Source of the DNA: Gammaproteobacteria bacterium | GTDB lineage: Bacteria > Pseudomonadota > Gammaproteobacteria > UBA4575 | NCBI GenBank assembly: GCA_028285655.1 | Contig: JANQOT010000240.1 | Span: forward strand, 1-47,062 | Direction of reading: 5' to 3' | Length of the DNA: 47,062 nucleotides | Part shown: positions 26,767-36,394 of the stretch, in pieces | How the letters are laid out: the number at the start of each line of letters is the position of its first letter | Position numbering within the stretch: the first letter of the stretch is position 1 | The notes under the pieces: generated by a model | Databases searched by the model: none | Told to the model about the DNA's origin: nothing | The model's input: the letters and a program-made list of their open reading frames with translations, nothing else | Made by a program: the position numbers and the translations under genes

Positions 26767-27074
26767 TCATTTCGTATTGCCTCAATAATAAGTGTATGCT
26801 GCTCCAGGCTTCCCTGTTGAGTAAAAGCTTCTTCCGGTAACGGATTCTGGTGAGCTAGTTTAAAGTCCTCGCTGCCGACCCAATTTTTAAACGCTTGCTC
26901 GTCTTCCCATTCTGTGTAGACGACATACGGGGTTTGATCGGACACCGGCTTTAAAATCTGCATCCTTCGAAAACCTGCTTGCCGGTCGATTTGGCCCGCG
27001 CGTTTCTGGAATCTTTGCTCAAATTCCTGTTGCCAATCGGGCTGAACATAAACTCTATTGGTAACAATGTGCAT
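26763..27074 (-). CDS. Antibiotic biosynthesis monooxygenase (ABM/HmoA-like) domain protein
   Basis: NRVYVQPDWQQEFEQRFQKRAGQIDRQAGFRRMQILKP...YVVYTEWEDEQAFKNWVGSEDFKLAH. Confidence 0.85.
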   Translation of the reverse strand: MHIVTNRVYVQPDWQQEFEQRFQKRAGQIDRQAGFRRMQILKPVSDQTPYVVYTEWEDEQAFKNWVGSEDFKLAHQNPLPEEAFTQQGSLEQHTLIIEAIRND

Positions 27075-27143
27075 AAATTATCTCCTTTAAATTTAATAAG
27101 TTAAGTAAAATATTCTAGGCCAATATTGGCAAACTTGATAATG

Positions 27144-27157
27144 AGTGAGCGCTCACT
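27144..27157. promoter_or_regulatory. Perfect 14-bp palindrome upstream of tetR-aas
   Basis: AGTGAGCGCTCACT, within TGAGTGAGCGCTCACTTA, resembles TetR/FadR-type fatty-acid operators (TGAnTGA-n-TCAnTCA). Confidence 0.65.
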
Positions 27158-27197
27158 TACAATTATTCCCTAATCCATACAAGCAGTTTAGCGATAA

Positions 27198-27767
27198 ATG
27201 GAATCGACGCGGGACAAAATAATACAGGCTGCAGTCACTCTATTTGTACAACAGGGGGTGGCCTCCACAACGACACGCGAAATAGCCGCACTTGCAAAAG
27301 TGGCGGAAGGTTCAATTTATCGATACTTTTCAAGTAAAGAAGAACTAGCATGGCAAATCTTTCGCGACTACCACCATCAGTTAGCCGCTACATTACAGGA
27401 AATAGCAGAGCAGCCGGTTTCAATTCGGGAACAGATTACGAATCTGGTCGTTAGTTTTTTGCAATTAGCGGATGATGATTGGGTTTTGTTTCAATACTAT
27501 TTAATCGCGCAGCAAAAATATATGCACAAAATCGATGCAAATCTTTTAACTCCTTATCAGGTAATCATCGATATCATCGAACAGGGAATAAAACAAAGAT
27601 TGATCAGGTCGAATGATCCGCAAATCTTGGCAGCTATGGCTATGGGTGCAGTAAATCAAGTTGCTATTAACAAGCAGTTTAAAAGAATCGATGGACCACT
27701 ATCTGTCCACAGTAAAACGGTTTCGAACGTGATTTGCAGAATGTTGCTAAGTGAAAATATGGATTGA
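27198..27767 (+). CDS. TetR-family transcriptional regulator
   Basis: TRDKIIQAAVTLFVQQGVASTTTREIAALAKVAEGSIYRYFSSKEELAWQIF. Confidence 0.95.
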   Translation: MESTRDKIIQAAVTLFVQQGVASTTTREIAALAKVAEGSIYRYFSSKEELAWQIFRDYHHQLAATLQEIAEQPVSIREQITNLVVSFLQLADDDWVLFQYYLIAQQKYMHKIDANLLTPYQVIIDIIEQGIKQRLIRSNDPQILAAMAMGAVNQVAINKQFKRIDGPLSVHSKTVSNVICRMLLSENMD

Positions 27768-30700
27768 TTATGGGCAAATCTGTCTGGTCGTTATTAACTA
27801 CAAAAAGATTTTTGCCGCTGTTTATTGTGCTGTTTTTTGGCGCATTTAACGACAATGTTTTCCGCTTTGCTTTGCTCACTTTAATCGCTTACCAGCTTGC
27901 CGATCAAATTGGTATGCAAGCGCCTATTTTGAATATGGTGGCGGCGGGAATATTTATATTGCCATTTTTTCTCTTTTCCGCAACCGGCGGCTTGTTGGCC
28001 GACAAGCATTGCAAGCATCGCATGATCCGCTACATAAAATTATTCGAATTGGCGATCATGCTGGCCGCAACCGTTGCCTTTGTTAATAACAATTTCTGGT
28101 TACTGCTTGCATGTTTAGGTTTAACCGGACTGCAATCTGCTTTATTCGGCCCGGTCAAGTATGGAATTCTGCCGGCATTATTAAAAGAAACCGAATTGTT
28201 GGGTGGTAACGCCCTGGTTCAAGCCGGAACCTTCCTGTCTATTTTACTGGGTACGATCGTCGGCGGATTATTAATTCTGGGAGATGCAGGTGCATGGCAG
28301 GTTTCGGCGGTTCTGGTGACGTGCGCCGCACTGGGATTCGTTGCCAGTTTATTTTTACCATTTGTGGAACAAGCCGATAGTACCGTACAACCGCGTATCA
28401 ATATTTTTAAAGACACAATGGACGTGTTTCGAATTGGTGCAGATCGCTGGGAAATCAGGCGCGTTATTCTAGGAATCTCATGGTTCTGGTTCATGGGATA
28501 CGTCGTACAAAGTCTGCTCGCACCGCTGGCCTCCGATGTATTGCGTGCGAATGAGCAAGTCGCCGTTTTGCTGCTGGTGATGTTCACAATCGGGATTGGT
28601 ATCGGCTCAATACTGTGTAGCCGTATATTGCATGGCGAAATAAGCGGTCGTTATGTCCCATTCGCGGGCATATTGATGTCATTATTCAGTCTGGATCTGT
28701 ATTTTTCTACTCAGGCGGTTTTATCCCAACAGGCCTCGGGTGAATTCACCTATATCAATATCGCGCAATTTATAGACACGACAACTAGTTGGCGAATATT
28801 GCTGGACATGCTGTTGCTTTCAATTGCGGCCGGATTTTACATCGTACCTTTATATACGCTACTGCAAAAAAGGGCGAATGATAACGTTCGATCACGAACG
28901 ATTGCGGCAAATAATATTATGAATGCCCTGTTTATGGTGGTGGCATCCATACTGGTGATTGGTGTATTTTCACAAGGATTCAAAATACCAGATATATTCT
29001 GGATGCTGGCGATTCTAAATGTAGTGGTGGCGCTTTATATTATGAAAATTATTCCGAAACAGTCTTTAAGAACCTTTGGCCGGGTTTTGTTTAAATTTCT
29101 ATATCGTGTTGAAGTAAAAGGCCTCGAAAACTTTCCACGGGACAAATCTCCGCATGTGATTGTTTCGAATCATGTGTCCTTTCTCGATGGCCCGTTATTG
29201 ATGTGTTATTTGCCGGAAATGCCGGTATTCGCCATCAACACTAATGTCAATAAAAAATGGTGGGCAAAAATTTTTACGCAGTTCTTTGAGATGTTTCCGC
29301 TGGACTCCACTCAACCCATGGCAGTAAAGGGATTAATTAAAATGCTGCGTGATGGACGCAAGGTGGTTATTTTTCCGGAAGGAAGAATCACCCATACCGG
29401 GAGTTTAATGAAAATGTACGAGGGGCCCGGCAAGATCGCGGATATGGGTAAAGCCGATATTGTGCCGGTCAGAATCCAGGGTGCGGAAATTACGCCATTT
29501 GGCCGTCTAAAAGGAATGTTGAAGCTTAGATGGTTTCCTAAAATTACGATCCATATATGCCCGCCTCAAACCGTCGGTGTTGCAAAAAAAATTCGTGGCG
29601 GTGCGCGTAAAAAAGCATTGCGCAGAGCAATATACGACATTATGACGTCGACAAAATACAGTACGACAGACGTTAACCACACTCTGTTTGAAAGTTTAAG
29701 TGACTCGTTAAATATCTTTGGAGGTAAGCATGAGGTACTGGAGGATATTCAACGCGCTCCGATTACTTTAGGCCGCGTGATGCTGGGTAGCGTAGTGCTG
29801 GGAAATGCATTGGCAAAGCATGTTCGACAGGGCGAGCATGTAGGCATGATGTTGCCAAATGCCGTGCCTACGGCTGTAACCTTTTACGCGCTGCAAAGCC
29901 TGGGGGTGGTTCCTGCGATGTTGAATTTTACTATGGGTGAGGAAAGCGTGTCCGCGGCAATTACGACAGCTCAAATCAAAACAGTAGTTACTTCGCGAAG
30001 ATTTATCAAACTGGCGGAACTGGAAACACTGGAAAAGAAACTGCAGGCAACGGTAAATTTAGTTTATCTGGAAGATATTAAAGAGCAAATTGGATTAGTC
30101 AGCAAGCTTAAGGGAATTTTAAAATCAAAAACGAAAATAGGTTTATTTAAACATCAAAATGCACCGGATCAGCCAGCCGTGATTTTATTTACTTCGGGGT
30201 CGGAAGGTGCGCCGAAAGGAGTGGTGCTTAGTCATAAAAATCTGCTTTCCAATCAGGCCCAGGTCAAAGCCTGCCTGGATTTTTCACCTAAAGACCGTTT
30301 TTTTAATGCATTGCCGGTATTTCATTCATTCGGCCTCGGTGTTGGTTTGGTTTTGCCGATGTCATCCGGAATTCGTACATTTCTATATCCGTCCCCGTTG
30401 CACTATAAAATTATTCCGGAGCTTGTATATGATACCCAAGCGACTGTAATTTTCGGGACCGACACGTTTTTAAAAGGCTATGCGACACATGGAGACCCGG
30501 AAGATTTTCAGTCTACACGCTATGTAATTGCGGGTGCTGAAAAGTTGAAATCTGCAACGCGAGATCGCTGGATGGAGAAATTCGGCGTGCGAATTTTTGA
30601 GGGTTACGGGGTGACCGAGACTTCGCCGGCGCTAAGCATTAATACTTACAGCCATTACAAACTGGGAACCGTAGGACGTTTGTTTCCGGGGATCGAAACC

Positions 30701-31204
30701 AGGCTGGAGGCGGTTCCGGGAATCGATCATGGTGGTCGCTTATGGGTACGCGGTAATAACATTATGATGGGTTACCTGAAAATTGATGCCCCGGGAAAAC
30801 TTCAGCCCACCGAAGATGGCTGGCATGATACCGGCGATATTGTTGATATCGATGAAGAAGGGTTTGTATCCATACTTGGCCGAGCGAAGCGATTTGCGAA
30901 AATTGGCGGAGAGATGATTTCACTAACTCAGGTGGAAGGATGGGTGGCGGCGTTGTGGCCGCAAGAACAACATTGTGTATGTGCGGTCGCAGATGCTCGA
31001 AAAGGCGAAAAGCTAGTGTTGGTAACTACGCGTGATCAGGCTGATCGCAAGCAATTACAGCACTATATCGTCGAACAGGGGGGTGCTGAAATAATGGTAC
31101 CGCGCGAAGTTTTATATACCAAGGAAATACCCTTGCTCGGCACCGGCAAACTGAATTATGCAGCAATTCAACAACTAGCGGACGATAATTTCGCAAACGA
31201 GTAA
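27764..31204 (+). CDS. aas: Three-domain protein: LplT-like MFS transporter, PlsC-like acyltransferase and AMP-dependent acyl-ACP synthetase (Aas-like)
   Basis: MFS N-terminus (FGAFNDNVFRFALLTL), acyltransferase motifs (SNHVSFLDG, FPEGRIT), AMP-binding motif (ILFTSGSEGAPKGVVLSHKNLL) and GYGVTETSP. Confidence 0.93.
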   Translation: MIMGKSVWSLLTTKRFLPLFIVLFFGAFNDNVFRFALLTLIAYQLADQIGMQAPILNMVAAGIFILPFFLFSATGGLLADKHCKHRMIRYIKLFELAIMLAATVAFVNNNFWLLLACLGLTGLQSALFGPVKYGILPALLKETELLGGNALVQAGTFLSILLGTIVGGLLILGDAGAWQVSAVLVTCAALGFVASLFLPFVEQADSTVQPRINIFKDTMDVFRIGADRWEIRRVILGISWFWFMGYVVQSLLAPLASDVLRANEQVAVLLLVMFTIGIGIGSILCSRILHGEISGRYVPFAGILMSLFSLDLYFSTQAVLSQQASGEFTYINIAQFIDTTTSWRILLDMLLLSIAAGFYIVPLYTLLQKRANDNVRSRTIAANNIMNALFMVVASILVIGVFSQGFKIPDIFWMLAILNVVVALYIMKIIPKQSLRTFGRVLFKFLYRVEVKGLENFPRDKSPHVIVSNHVSFLDGPLLMCYLPEMPVFAINTNVNKKWWAKIFTQFFEMFPLDSTQPMAVKGLIKMLRDGRKVVIFPEGRITHTGSLMKMYEGPGKIADMGKADIVPVRIQGAEITPFGRLKGMLKLRWFPKITIHICPPQTVGVAKKIRGGARKKALRRAIYDIMTSTKYSTTDVNHTLFESLSDSLNIFGGKHEVLEDIQRAPITLGRVMLGSVVLGNALAKHVRQGEHVGMMLPNAVPTAVTFYALQSLGVVPAMLNFTMGEESVSAAITTAQIKTVVTSRRFIKLAELETLEKKLQATVNLVYLEDIKEQIGLVSKLKGILKSKTKIGLFKHQNAPDQPAVILFTSGSEGAPKGVVLSHKNLLSNQAQVKACLDFSPKDRFFNALPVFHSFGLGVGLVLPMSSGIRTFLYPSPLHYKIIPELVYDTQATVIFGTDTFLKGYATHGDPEDFQSTRYVIAGAEKLKSATRDRWMEKFGVRIFEGYGVTETSPALSINTYSHYKLGTVGRLFPGIETRLEAVPGIDHGGRLWVRGNNIMMGYLKIDAPGKLQPTEDGWHDTGDIVDIDEEGFVSILGRAKRFAKIGGEMISLTQVEGWVAALWPQEQHCVCAVADARKGEKLVLVTTRDQADRKQLQHYIVEQGGAEIMVPREVLYTKEIPLLGTGKLNYAAIQQLADDNFANE

Positions 31205-31365
31205 TGCTAAAACTAATTTTGCATGATCCGCTATTACTTATTATATTAGTCTTGCTGATTGTCACACTGTATGCCTATTTTTCGGGGATTTTTTCATACC
31301 CCTTTGGTTGGTTAATTTTAATAGCTGCGGCAATCTGGCGGGTGCAGTACTTAAGTCAAAATTAG
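31204..31365 (+). CDS. 53-aa membrane peptide, start overlapping the Aas-like stop codon
   Basis: My own translation (absent from the ORF track): MLKLILHDPLLLIILVLLIVTLYAYFSGIFSYPFGWLILIAAAIWRVQYLSQN. TAATG overlap; two hydrophobic segments. Confidence 0.6.
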   Translation: MLKLILHDPLLLIILVLLIVTLYAYFSGIFSYPFGWLILIAAAIWRVQYLSQN

Positions 31366-31392
31366 GCAACGCGAATTACAAGAGGGCGCGTT

Positions 31393-31809
31393 ATGACAAG
31401 CTATAGTATTCGAGGCATTATTTATTTGTTGTGTTTTATTCTTGTGAGCGGTTGTCTCGCAAGCGCACCATCAAAAGATGTGGAAAGTCTACATGAAGAA
31501 GTAAAAACATATGGAAAATTTATTCGATGGCGCGCGTACGACGAAGCCGCTGGTTATATTCGGCATCCGGACGGTGAAGTTATCAACGTCGATACAGAAA
31601 GTTTGAAAGAAATACGCGTAACCAAGTACGAAGTGCTTACCATAATTCTAAATGAGGAGAAAACAGAAGCGACAGCGACTGCTGAAATCTCCTATTACCA
31701 TGAGCGTGTGAACAATGTACACACTATTCAGGATAAGCAATTATGGTGGAAAGACGACGAATCCGGGCGATGGTATGTAAATGGACCACTGCCGGATTTT
31801 AAGCCGTAA
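31393..31809 (+). CDS. Hypothetical lipoprotein
   Basis: Lipobox-like ILVSGC after a hydrophobic N-terminus (MTSYSIRGIIYLLCFILVSGCLAS). Confidence 0.7.
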   Translation: MTSYSIRGIIYLLCFILVSGCLASAPSKDVESLHEEVKTYGKFIRWRAYDEAAGYIRHPDGEVINVDTESLKEIRVTKYEVLTIILNEEKTEATATAEISYYHERVNNVHTIQDKQLWWKDDESGRWYVNGPLPDFKP

Positions 31810-32677
31810 CATTTTGAGGTTGATTGCTAAAATTAGCAGAGTGCTTCCACCTTCGATGTGTCCATAGCCAATCGGCCGGGCTTTGTTTGATTACGTCTTC
31901 TACATGTCGAGCATATTGCCTGATTAATTCGTCGTCCTGTAATTGACCCGGTTGTTCGCATAATTTATGAACAGTGGCTTCGTAATACCCTTTAGCGGTC
32001 CTTTTAATGCCAATAAAAAATACTGGTGTATTGGCCAGCCTGGCAATTCGTTCGATACTGAGAAAAAACCGCGTCGGCTGATTGAGAAATTTTAAGGTAA
32101 TAGTTTGTTCTCTTCGGCGCGGCGCTAAATCGGCTAACATCGCCACACAACGATTTACCATTTTTCGTTTAATGATGTCCTTTGCCAGCTTTTTGTATGG
32201 TATGGGAGTGGCGTCGTAGCGGGAACGAACGGCAAAAACAAATCTGTCAACCGAAGATGAATGAGCCGGCTTGTAGACCGGGTCAACGGTGCTGTCAAGA
32301 TGCAGGTGCAAAGTTTGTGCTATCCACTCGGTCGGTGCGGTATGTGCGCTTAAAAGTAAAACCGATTGATTTTTATTAAGCACCGATTTAATTGCTTCTA
32401 TATTGCGAATGGTCACTCTGGACTGCAGTTCTTCGCCGCTAATGTCATATGATTTAATGAGTTCAAAAAAAGAGTCGCATATATTTCGATATGCTTGTTT
32501 TTGAATTTTTAAAACTTCTTTTTTATTTATGTCAGGGAATGAATTGCGAATGTTTTCAAAACTAACGTCCCTGCGATACCGAAGAAAATAGTACAGCATA
32601 AACGAGAACACGCTGGAAAAATAATATAGCACCGGTAACGGCAGTCTGGACAAAGCCTTGTAATAACTCATAAACAA
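31799..32677 (-). CDS. LpxL/HtrB-family lipid A acyltransferase-like protein
   Basis: SFENIRNSFPDINKKEVLKIQKQAYRNICDSFFELIK ... LLLSAHTAPTEW ... DWLWTHRRWK is typical of LpxL family members. Confidence 0.85.
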   Translation of the reverse strand: MFMSYYKALSRLPLPVLYYFSSVFSFMLYYFLRYRRDVSFENIRNSFPDINKKEVLKIQKQAYRNICDSFFELIKSYDISGEELQSRVTIRNIEAIKSVLNKNQSVLLLSAHTAPTEWIAQTLHLHLDSTVDPVYKPAHSSSVDRFVFAVRSRYDATPIPYKKLAKDIIKRKMVNRCVAMLADLAPRRREQTITLKFLNQPTRFFLSIERIARLANTPVFFIGIKRTAKGYYEATVHKLCEQPGQLQDDELIRQYARHVEDVIKQSPADWLWTHRRWKHSANFSNQPQNVTA

Positions 32678-32680
32678 ATT

Positions 32681-33484
32681 TTAGCGTAAAAATTTTTGCC
32701 AGTTTATATTATTGTCACCCACAGCCATAAAAGAGGGGTTTAATAATGATTCTTTATTATATTGCAAAGTATTGGATTCGAAATCCATTAGTTTGCCGCC
32801 GGCCTGTTCTACGATGCACTGGGCTGCTGCCGTATCCCATTCCCAGGTCGGGCCAAAACGAGGGTAGATGTCGGCACTTCCTTCTGCGACCAGACACGAT
32901 TTTATAGAACTTCCTCTGGATATCAATTCATGGTCGCCGATGTTGGTTAGAAATTTTTGCATCGATTTTCCCGGTTTTGCCCGGCTTCCGCATACTCGAG
33001 GTGAATTCAGGGACTGCTGCCGTACCGAAATCGCAGTATGCGAGTGGTTTCCCACACGCTTGAATGCTCCGTTTGTTCGTGTTGCAAAGTAGAGGTGATT
33101 CTCTACCGGAAGATGAATGACGCCGAGTACAGGCTCATTATGATGAATTAAAGCAATATTAACCGTGAAATCAGGATTATTTTTAACGAACTCGCGGGTG
33201 CCGTCCAATGGGTCGATCAGCCAATAAGTTTTCCAGGTGGCTCGCCGGTCAAAATCTATTTGATCGGATTCTTCCGATAATTGCGGGAGATTCGGGGTCA
33301 ATGCTTGCAATTGCTCTGCAATATATTGATGTGCCGCCAAATCCGCAGTGGTGACCGGGGATTTGTCGTGCTTAAAGTTGACTTCAAAATTTGAATTAAA
33401 GTACTGTTTTATTTTATTTCCTGCGCCTTGTGCAATATGGTTTACATCCAGCACCAGTTCTTTAATATCGTTATTTGAAAACAT
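32681..33484 (-). CDS. cysQ: 3'(2'),5'-bisphosphate nucleotidase CysQ
   Basis: Inositol monophosphatase-family motifs: SPVTTADLAAHQYI, LSEESD, YWLIDPLDGTREFVKNNPDFTVNIALI, WEWDTAAAQCIVEQAGG. Confidence 0.93.
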   Translation of the reverse strand: MFSNNDIKELVLDVNHIAQGAGNKIKQYFNSNFEVNFKHDKSPVTTADLAAHQYIAEQLQALTPNLPQLSEESDQIDFDRRATWKTYWLIDPLDGTREFVKNNPDFTVNIALIHHNEPVLGVIHLPVENHLYFATRTNGAFKRVGNHSHTAISVRQQSLNSPRVCGSRAKPGKSMQKFLTNIGDHELISRGSSIKSCLVAEGSADIYPRFGPTWEWDTAAAQCIVEQAGGKLMDFESNTLQYNKESLLNPSFMAVGDNNINWQKFLR

Positions 33485-33548
33485 TATCTATAAAATAAGT
33501 GACGTCATAACGACCGTTATTGTACCGCATCGGGAATTATTATTTGCC

Positions 33549-34223
33549 ATGAAAGAAACGATTGACTGGAATCAAATTGAGACAGCTTTTTTGGATATGG
33601 ATGGGACATTAATGGACCTCGCTTTTGATAATTATTTCTGGCATGAATTTGTCCCTGGTAAGTACAGTAAAGCTAATGGATTAGAGTATACGCAGGCAAA
33701 AGAGTTGCTGATCGGAATGTATAAAAGCCAGCATGGCAACTTGAACTGGTATTGTACGGATTACTGGACGGAAACATTGGGATTGAATATAGCGGCCCTG
33801 AAGCGGGAAATCGCTCCCAGGGTTTCCTTGTTTCCAATGGTGAACGAGTTTCTGGATTGGCTGAAAACCAAAAACAAGCGTGTCGTTCTATTGACTAATG
33901 CTCATATGGACAGCGTCGATGTAAAATTGGGAGAGACGGGTATCGAAAAGAAATTCGATCGAATTATTTCTTCACATCAGTACGGGCATGCAAAAGAAGC
34001 GGAACAATTCTGGCCGATTCTGGCAGAAGATGAACGGCATATACCGAGCAAGACTTTACTCGTCGACGATAATATTGCAGTGCTGCACGCTGCTCGTCAT
34101 TACGGCATAAAATTTTTACTTAGCATTCATCAGCCCGATACTACCAAGCCGCGGCAAGATACCGAGGGATTTTCCGCTATCAACCGGTTTGATGAAATAG
34201 TGGATGAACTGGCAAATGATTAA
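33549..34223 (+). CDS. HAD-superfamily hydrolase (YrfG-like GMP/IMP nucleotidase)
   Basis: AFLDMDGTLMDLAFDNYFWHEFVPGKYSKANGL ... VVLLTNAHMDSVDVKL ... TLLVDDNIAVLHAAR. The tracked ORF extends upstream into cysQ antisense; the start at 33549 is preferred. Confidence 0.88.
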   Translation: MKETIDWNQIETAFLDMDGTLMDLAFDNYFWHEFVPGKYSKANGLEYTQAKELLIGMYKSQHGNLNWYCTDYWTETLGLNIAALKREIAPRVSLFPMVNEFLDWLKTKNKRVVLLTNAHMDSVDVKLGETGIEKKFDRIISSHQYGHAKEAEQFWPILAEDERHIPSKTLLVDDNIAVLHAARHYGIKFLLSIHQPDTTKPRQDTEGFSAINRFDEIVDELAND

Positions 34224-34642
34224 CCGCGTTTCCAGTGTTTGAAGCGCTTTTTGCAGTACTTTAGCAACTCATCGTAGTTGCGGAAATAAAGGTCGAATCC
34301 TTCTTCTGAGGGCGAATCAAATTCGCAATAGTCGTTGGAATGATCGCGGCATATTTGCGGTCGCGCTTCGTAGATGCCGCATTTCCCGCCCGGCAGAATG
34401 TGCGTGCAACGGCCTTGAACCAGTAAAAACCAGCCGTCATCATCCTGATAGACTTCCACATGATCATGCGAAACCAGCCATAGTAAATACTCGAAGTCCT
34501 GCTTGCTTCTCGGCGTATCAATTTCCTGCGTAATATAGGTGCAGCAAATAGTATTGGTGCAAAAACCGCACTTATTTTCCGGCGTAATTTCTACTCCAGG
34601 TTCCAGCGTAACTTTAATGTCGTCAAGTCTTAGCGTTGTCAT
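34220..34642 (-). CDS. YkgJ-type cysteine cluster protein
   Basis: CGFCTNTICCTYI ... GRCTHILPGGKCGIYEARPQICRDHSNDYCE. Confidence 0.85.
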   Translation of the reverse strand: MTTLRLDDIKVTLEPGVEITPENKCGFCTNTICCTYITQEIDTPRSKQDFEYLLWLVSHDHVEVYQDDDGWFLLVQGRCTHILPGGKCGIYEARPQICRDHSNDYCEFDSPSEEGFDLYFRNYDELLKYCKKRFKHWKRG

Positions 34643-34727
34643 AGCAAATAAAATTTTCAGGCATACGGAACCTGGTTCGTCTTGACCGGTATTTTAGCGC
34701 AGCGATTTTAATTGTAATAGTGTTGAT

Positions 34728-35114
34728 TTATGAACCGGATTTATCCCAGGCATAAGCGCAATCCAGTTCCGAACGTACGCGGAGTAAACCGGTTTCGCTT
34801 TGCAGCATCGTTTCCATAGGTGTTTTATTGCGAAAGCGTCGGTGTGGGGTACGTAACCAGCGGGAGCTCATGTGAGAGTTGCGCGGAAAAGTAGTGCGTA
34901 ATGCATCGGCAATCCCGACAATATGTTCGATTCGAGCATTGGTAGTTTTGCTTTCCGGAAACGAGTGGCCATTTCTGAACTTTTCCAGATGCCGCGAACG
35001 TATGGTGCCGGGTAAGGCAAGTAGTCGAATAATTTGCTTGCTATCCAGTCCCCATTCATCCAGCAACCGCATGGTGTTTCTGGCGATTGCAATTTGCGTC
35101 GATTCTGAATTCAT
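34728..35114 (-). CDS. MbcA/ParS/Xre-type (DUF2384) antitoxin-like protein
   Basis: ARNTMRLLDEWGLDSKQIIRLLALP...RIEHIVGIADALRTTFP...SRWLRTPHRRFRNKTPMETMLQSETGLLRVRSELD fits the DUF2384 pattern. Confidence 0.78.
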   Translation of the reverse strand: MNSESTQIAIARNTMRLLDEWGLDSKQIIRLLALPGTIRSRHLEKFRNGHSFPESKTTNARIEHIVGIADALRTTFPRNSHMSSRWLRTPHRRFRNKTPMETMLQSETGLLRVRSELDCAYAWDKSGS

Positions 35115-35133
35115 CTAGAGCAACTTGTTCTGG

Positions 35134-35445
35134 TCAAGTGTTATCGTCTTCGGGAGTTTGTGACGAAGATTTTTTTTTCAAAGTATCCATCGAAACCACA
35201 GTTGAAGTTGATGGTTGATCGCCGTACCGGGGGCGCATTTCCAGATTTATACCGGTTTTTTCCGCCAGTTCCCGCTCTCTGGCCGAGATTAATCCAAAAC
35301 ACATACGAATATCTTCGCGCGTATGTTCACTTAAGGTATGTTTCATACCGGGACTTGGTGTTGTTTCACGCACAATAGACCCCAGTAATTTTCGCATTAC
35401 CAGCAGGATGCGTTGTTCTTTGCTGGTTTCGTTTTCGGTCGTCAT
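35134..35445 (-). CDS. Hypothetical protein upstream of the DUF2384 gene
   Basis: 103-aa ORF, same strand, 19 bp from the DUF2384 ORF; no family recognised. Confidence 0.6.
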   Translation of the reverse strand: MTTENETSKEQRILLVMRKLLGSIVRETTPSPGMKHTLSEHTREDIRMCFGLISARERELAEKTGINLEMRPRYGDQPSTSTVVSMDTLKKKSSSQTPEDDNT

Positions 35446-35590
35446 TTGCGGAATTTTATTTAGATACAGGATTTGTTTAGTCTCAAGCGTTTAATGAGCA
35501 TAGCATGTTCAACGTTATTTCGCTGTTAAATGAATTATAATCCACCAGACCCCGATCATTTATCCCTATAAATTATGTAGTTGAGGGCTG

Positions 35591-35905
35591 TTGATGACAT
35601 TACATGCGAAATATCATATTGGCCAAATCGTCGACCACACAAAGTTCGGCTATCGAGGTGTAGTGTTCGACGTCGATGCACAATTTAACGGCAGCGAACA
35701 ATGGTATGAAACAGTTGCGAGGTCACGTCCTCCCAAAGATGCCCCCTGGTACCATGTACTGGTAGACGGTGAGGACTATACGACTTATGTCGCCGAACGC
35801 CATCTGGTTGAATCGTCAAATTTTTCAGCGGTTCGACATCCCTTGGTTAAAACTTTTTTTACTGGTTTGTCTAATAATCGATATGTAAATGCAAACGAGC
35901 AATAA
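35591..35905 (+). CDS. hspQ: Heat shock protein HspQ (YccV-like)
   Basis: AKYHIGQIVDHTKFGYRGVVFDVDAQFNGSEQWYE...PWYHVLVDGEDYTTYVAERHLV. Confidence 0.95.
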   Translation: MMTLHAKYHIGQIVDHTKFGYRGVVFDVDAQFNGSEQWYETVARSRPPKDAPWYHVLVDGEDYTTYVAERHLVESSNFSAVRHPLVKTFFTGLSNNRYVNANEQ

Positions 35906-35908
35906 AAT

Positions 35909-36373
35909 ATGTTCAATAAAATCAATGACTGGTTCGAAAGCACGCTGCAAATTAAAGACGCCGATAAAAGCGAAGAGCACACTGTTCAATTGGCAGCTGC
36001 AGTCTTGTTGCTGGAAGTGAGTCGTGCCGACTTTGATATTTCCGAACAGGAAAAGCAGGCAATTACAGAAATATTAGTAATGCAGTTTAAATTGCGGACA
36101 GAAGAGGCAACTGCGTTGCTGCAATACGTGATTACAGAACACGAACAATATACCTCCGCACATCCGTTTATTCGAATGTTAAACGAAGAATTGGATCAAT
36201 CGTCCAAACTTGGAATACTGGAAGGATTGTGGAAAGTTGCGTATGTCGATCGAGTGCTGGATAAATATGAGGAATATCATATTCGCAAGATAGCCGACTG
36301 GCTGTATCTATCCCACGCCGACTTTATCCGTATCAAGCATAAAGTCATGCAGGAGCTAGATATTCCTCATTAA
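35909..36373 (+). CDS. TerB-like protein
   Basis: LAAAVLLLEVSRADFDISEQEKQAITEILVMQF ... EGLWKVAYVDRVLDKYEEYHIRKIADWLYLSHADFIRIKHKV. Confidence 0.9.
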   Translation: MFNKINDWFESTLQIKDADKSEEHTVQLAAAVLLLEVSRADFDISEQEKQAITEILVMQFKLRTEEATALLQYVITEHEQYTSAHPFIRMLNEELDQSSKLGILEGLWKVAYVDRVLDKYEEYHIRKIADWLYLSHADFIRIKHKVMQELDIPH

Positions 36374-36394
36374 TTTTTGCTCGTTCCCGAGCGC

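Noticed and set aside
33348-33548. Extended N-terminus of the HAD hydrolase ORF
   Set aside because: This part is antisense to the conserved CysQ start; the YrfG-like sequence begins at the internal ATG at 33549.
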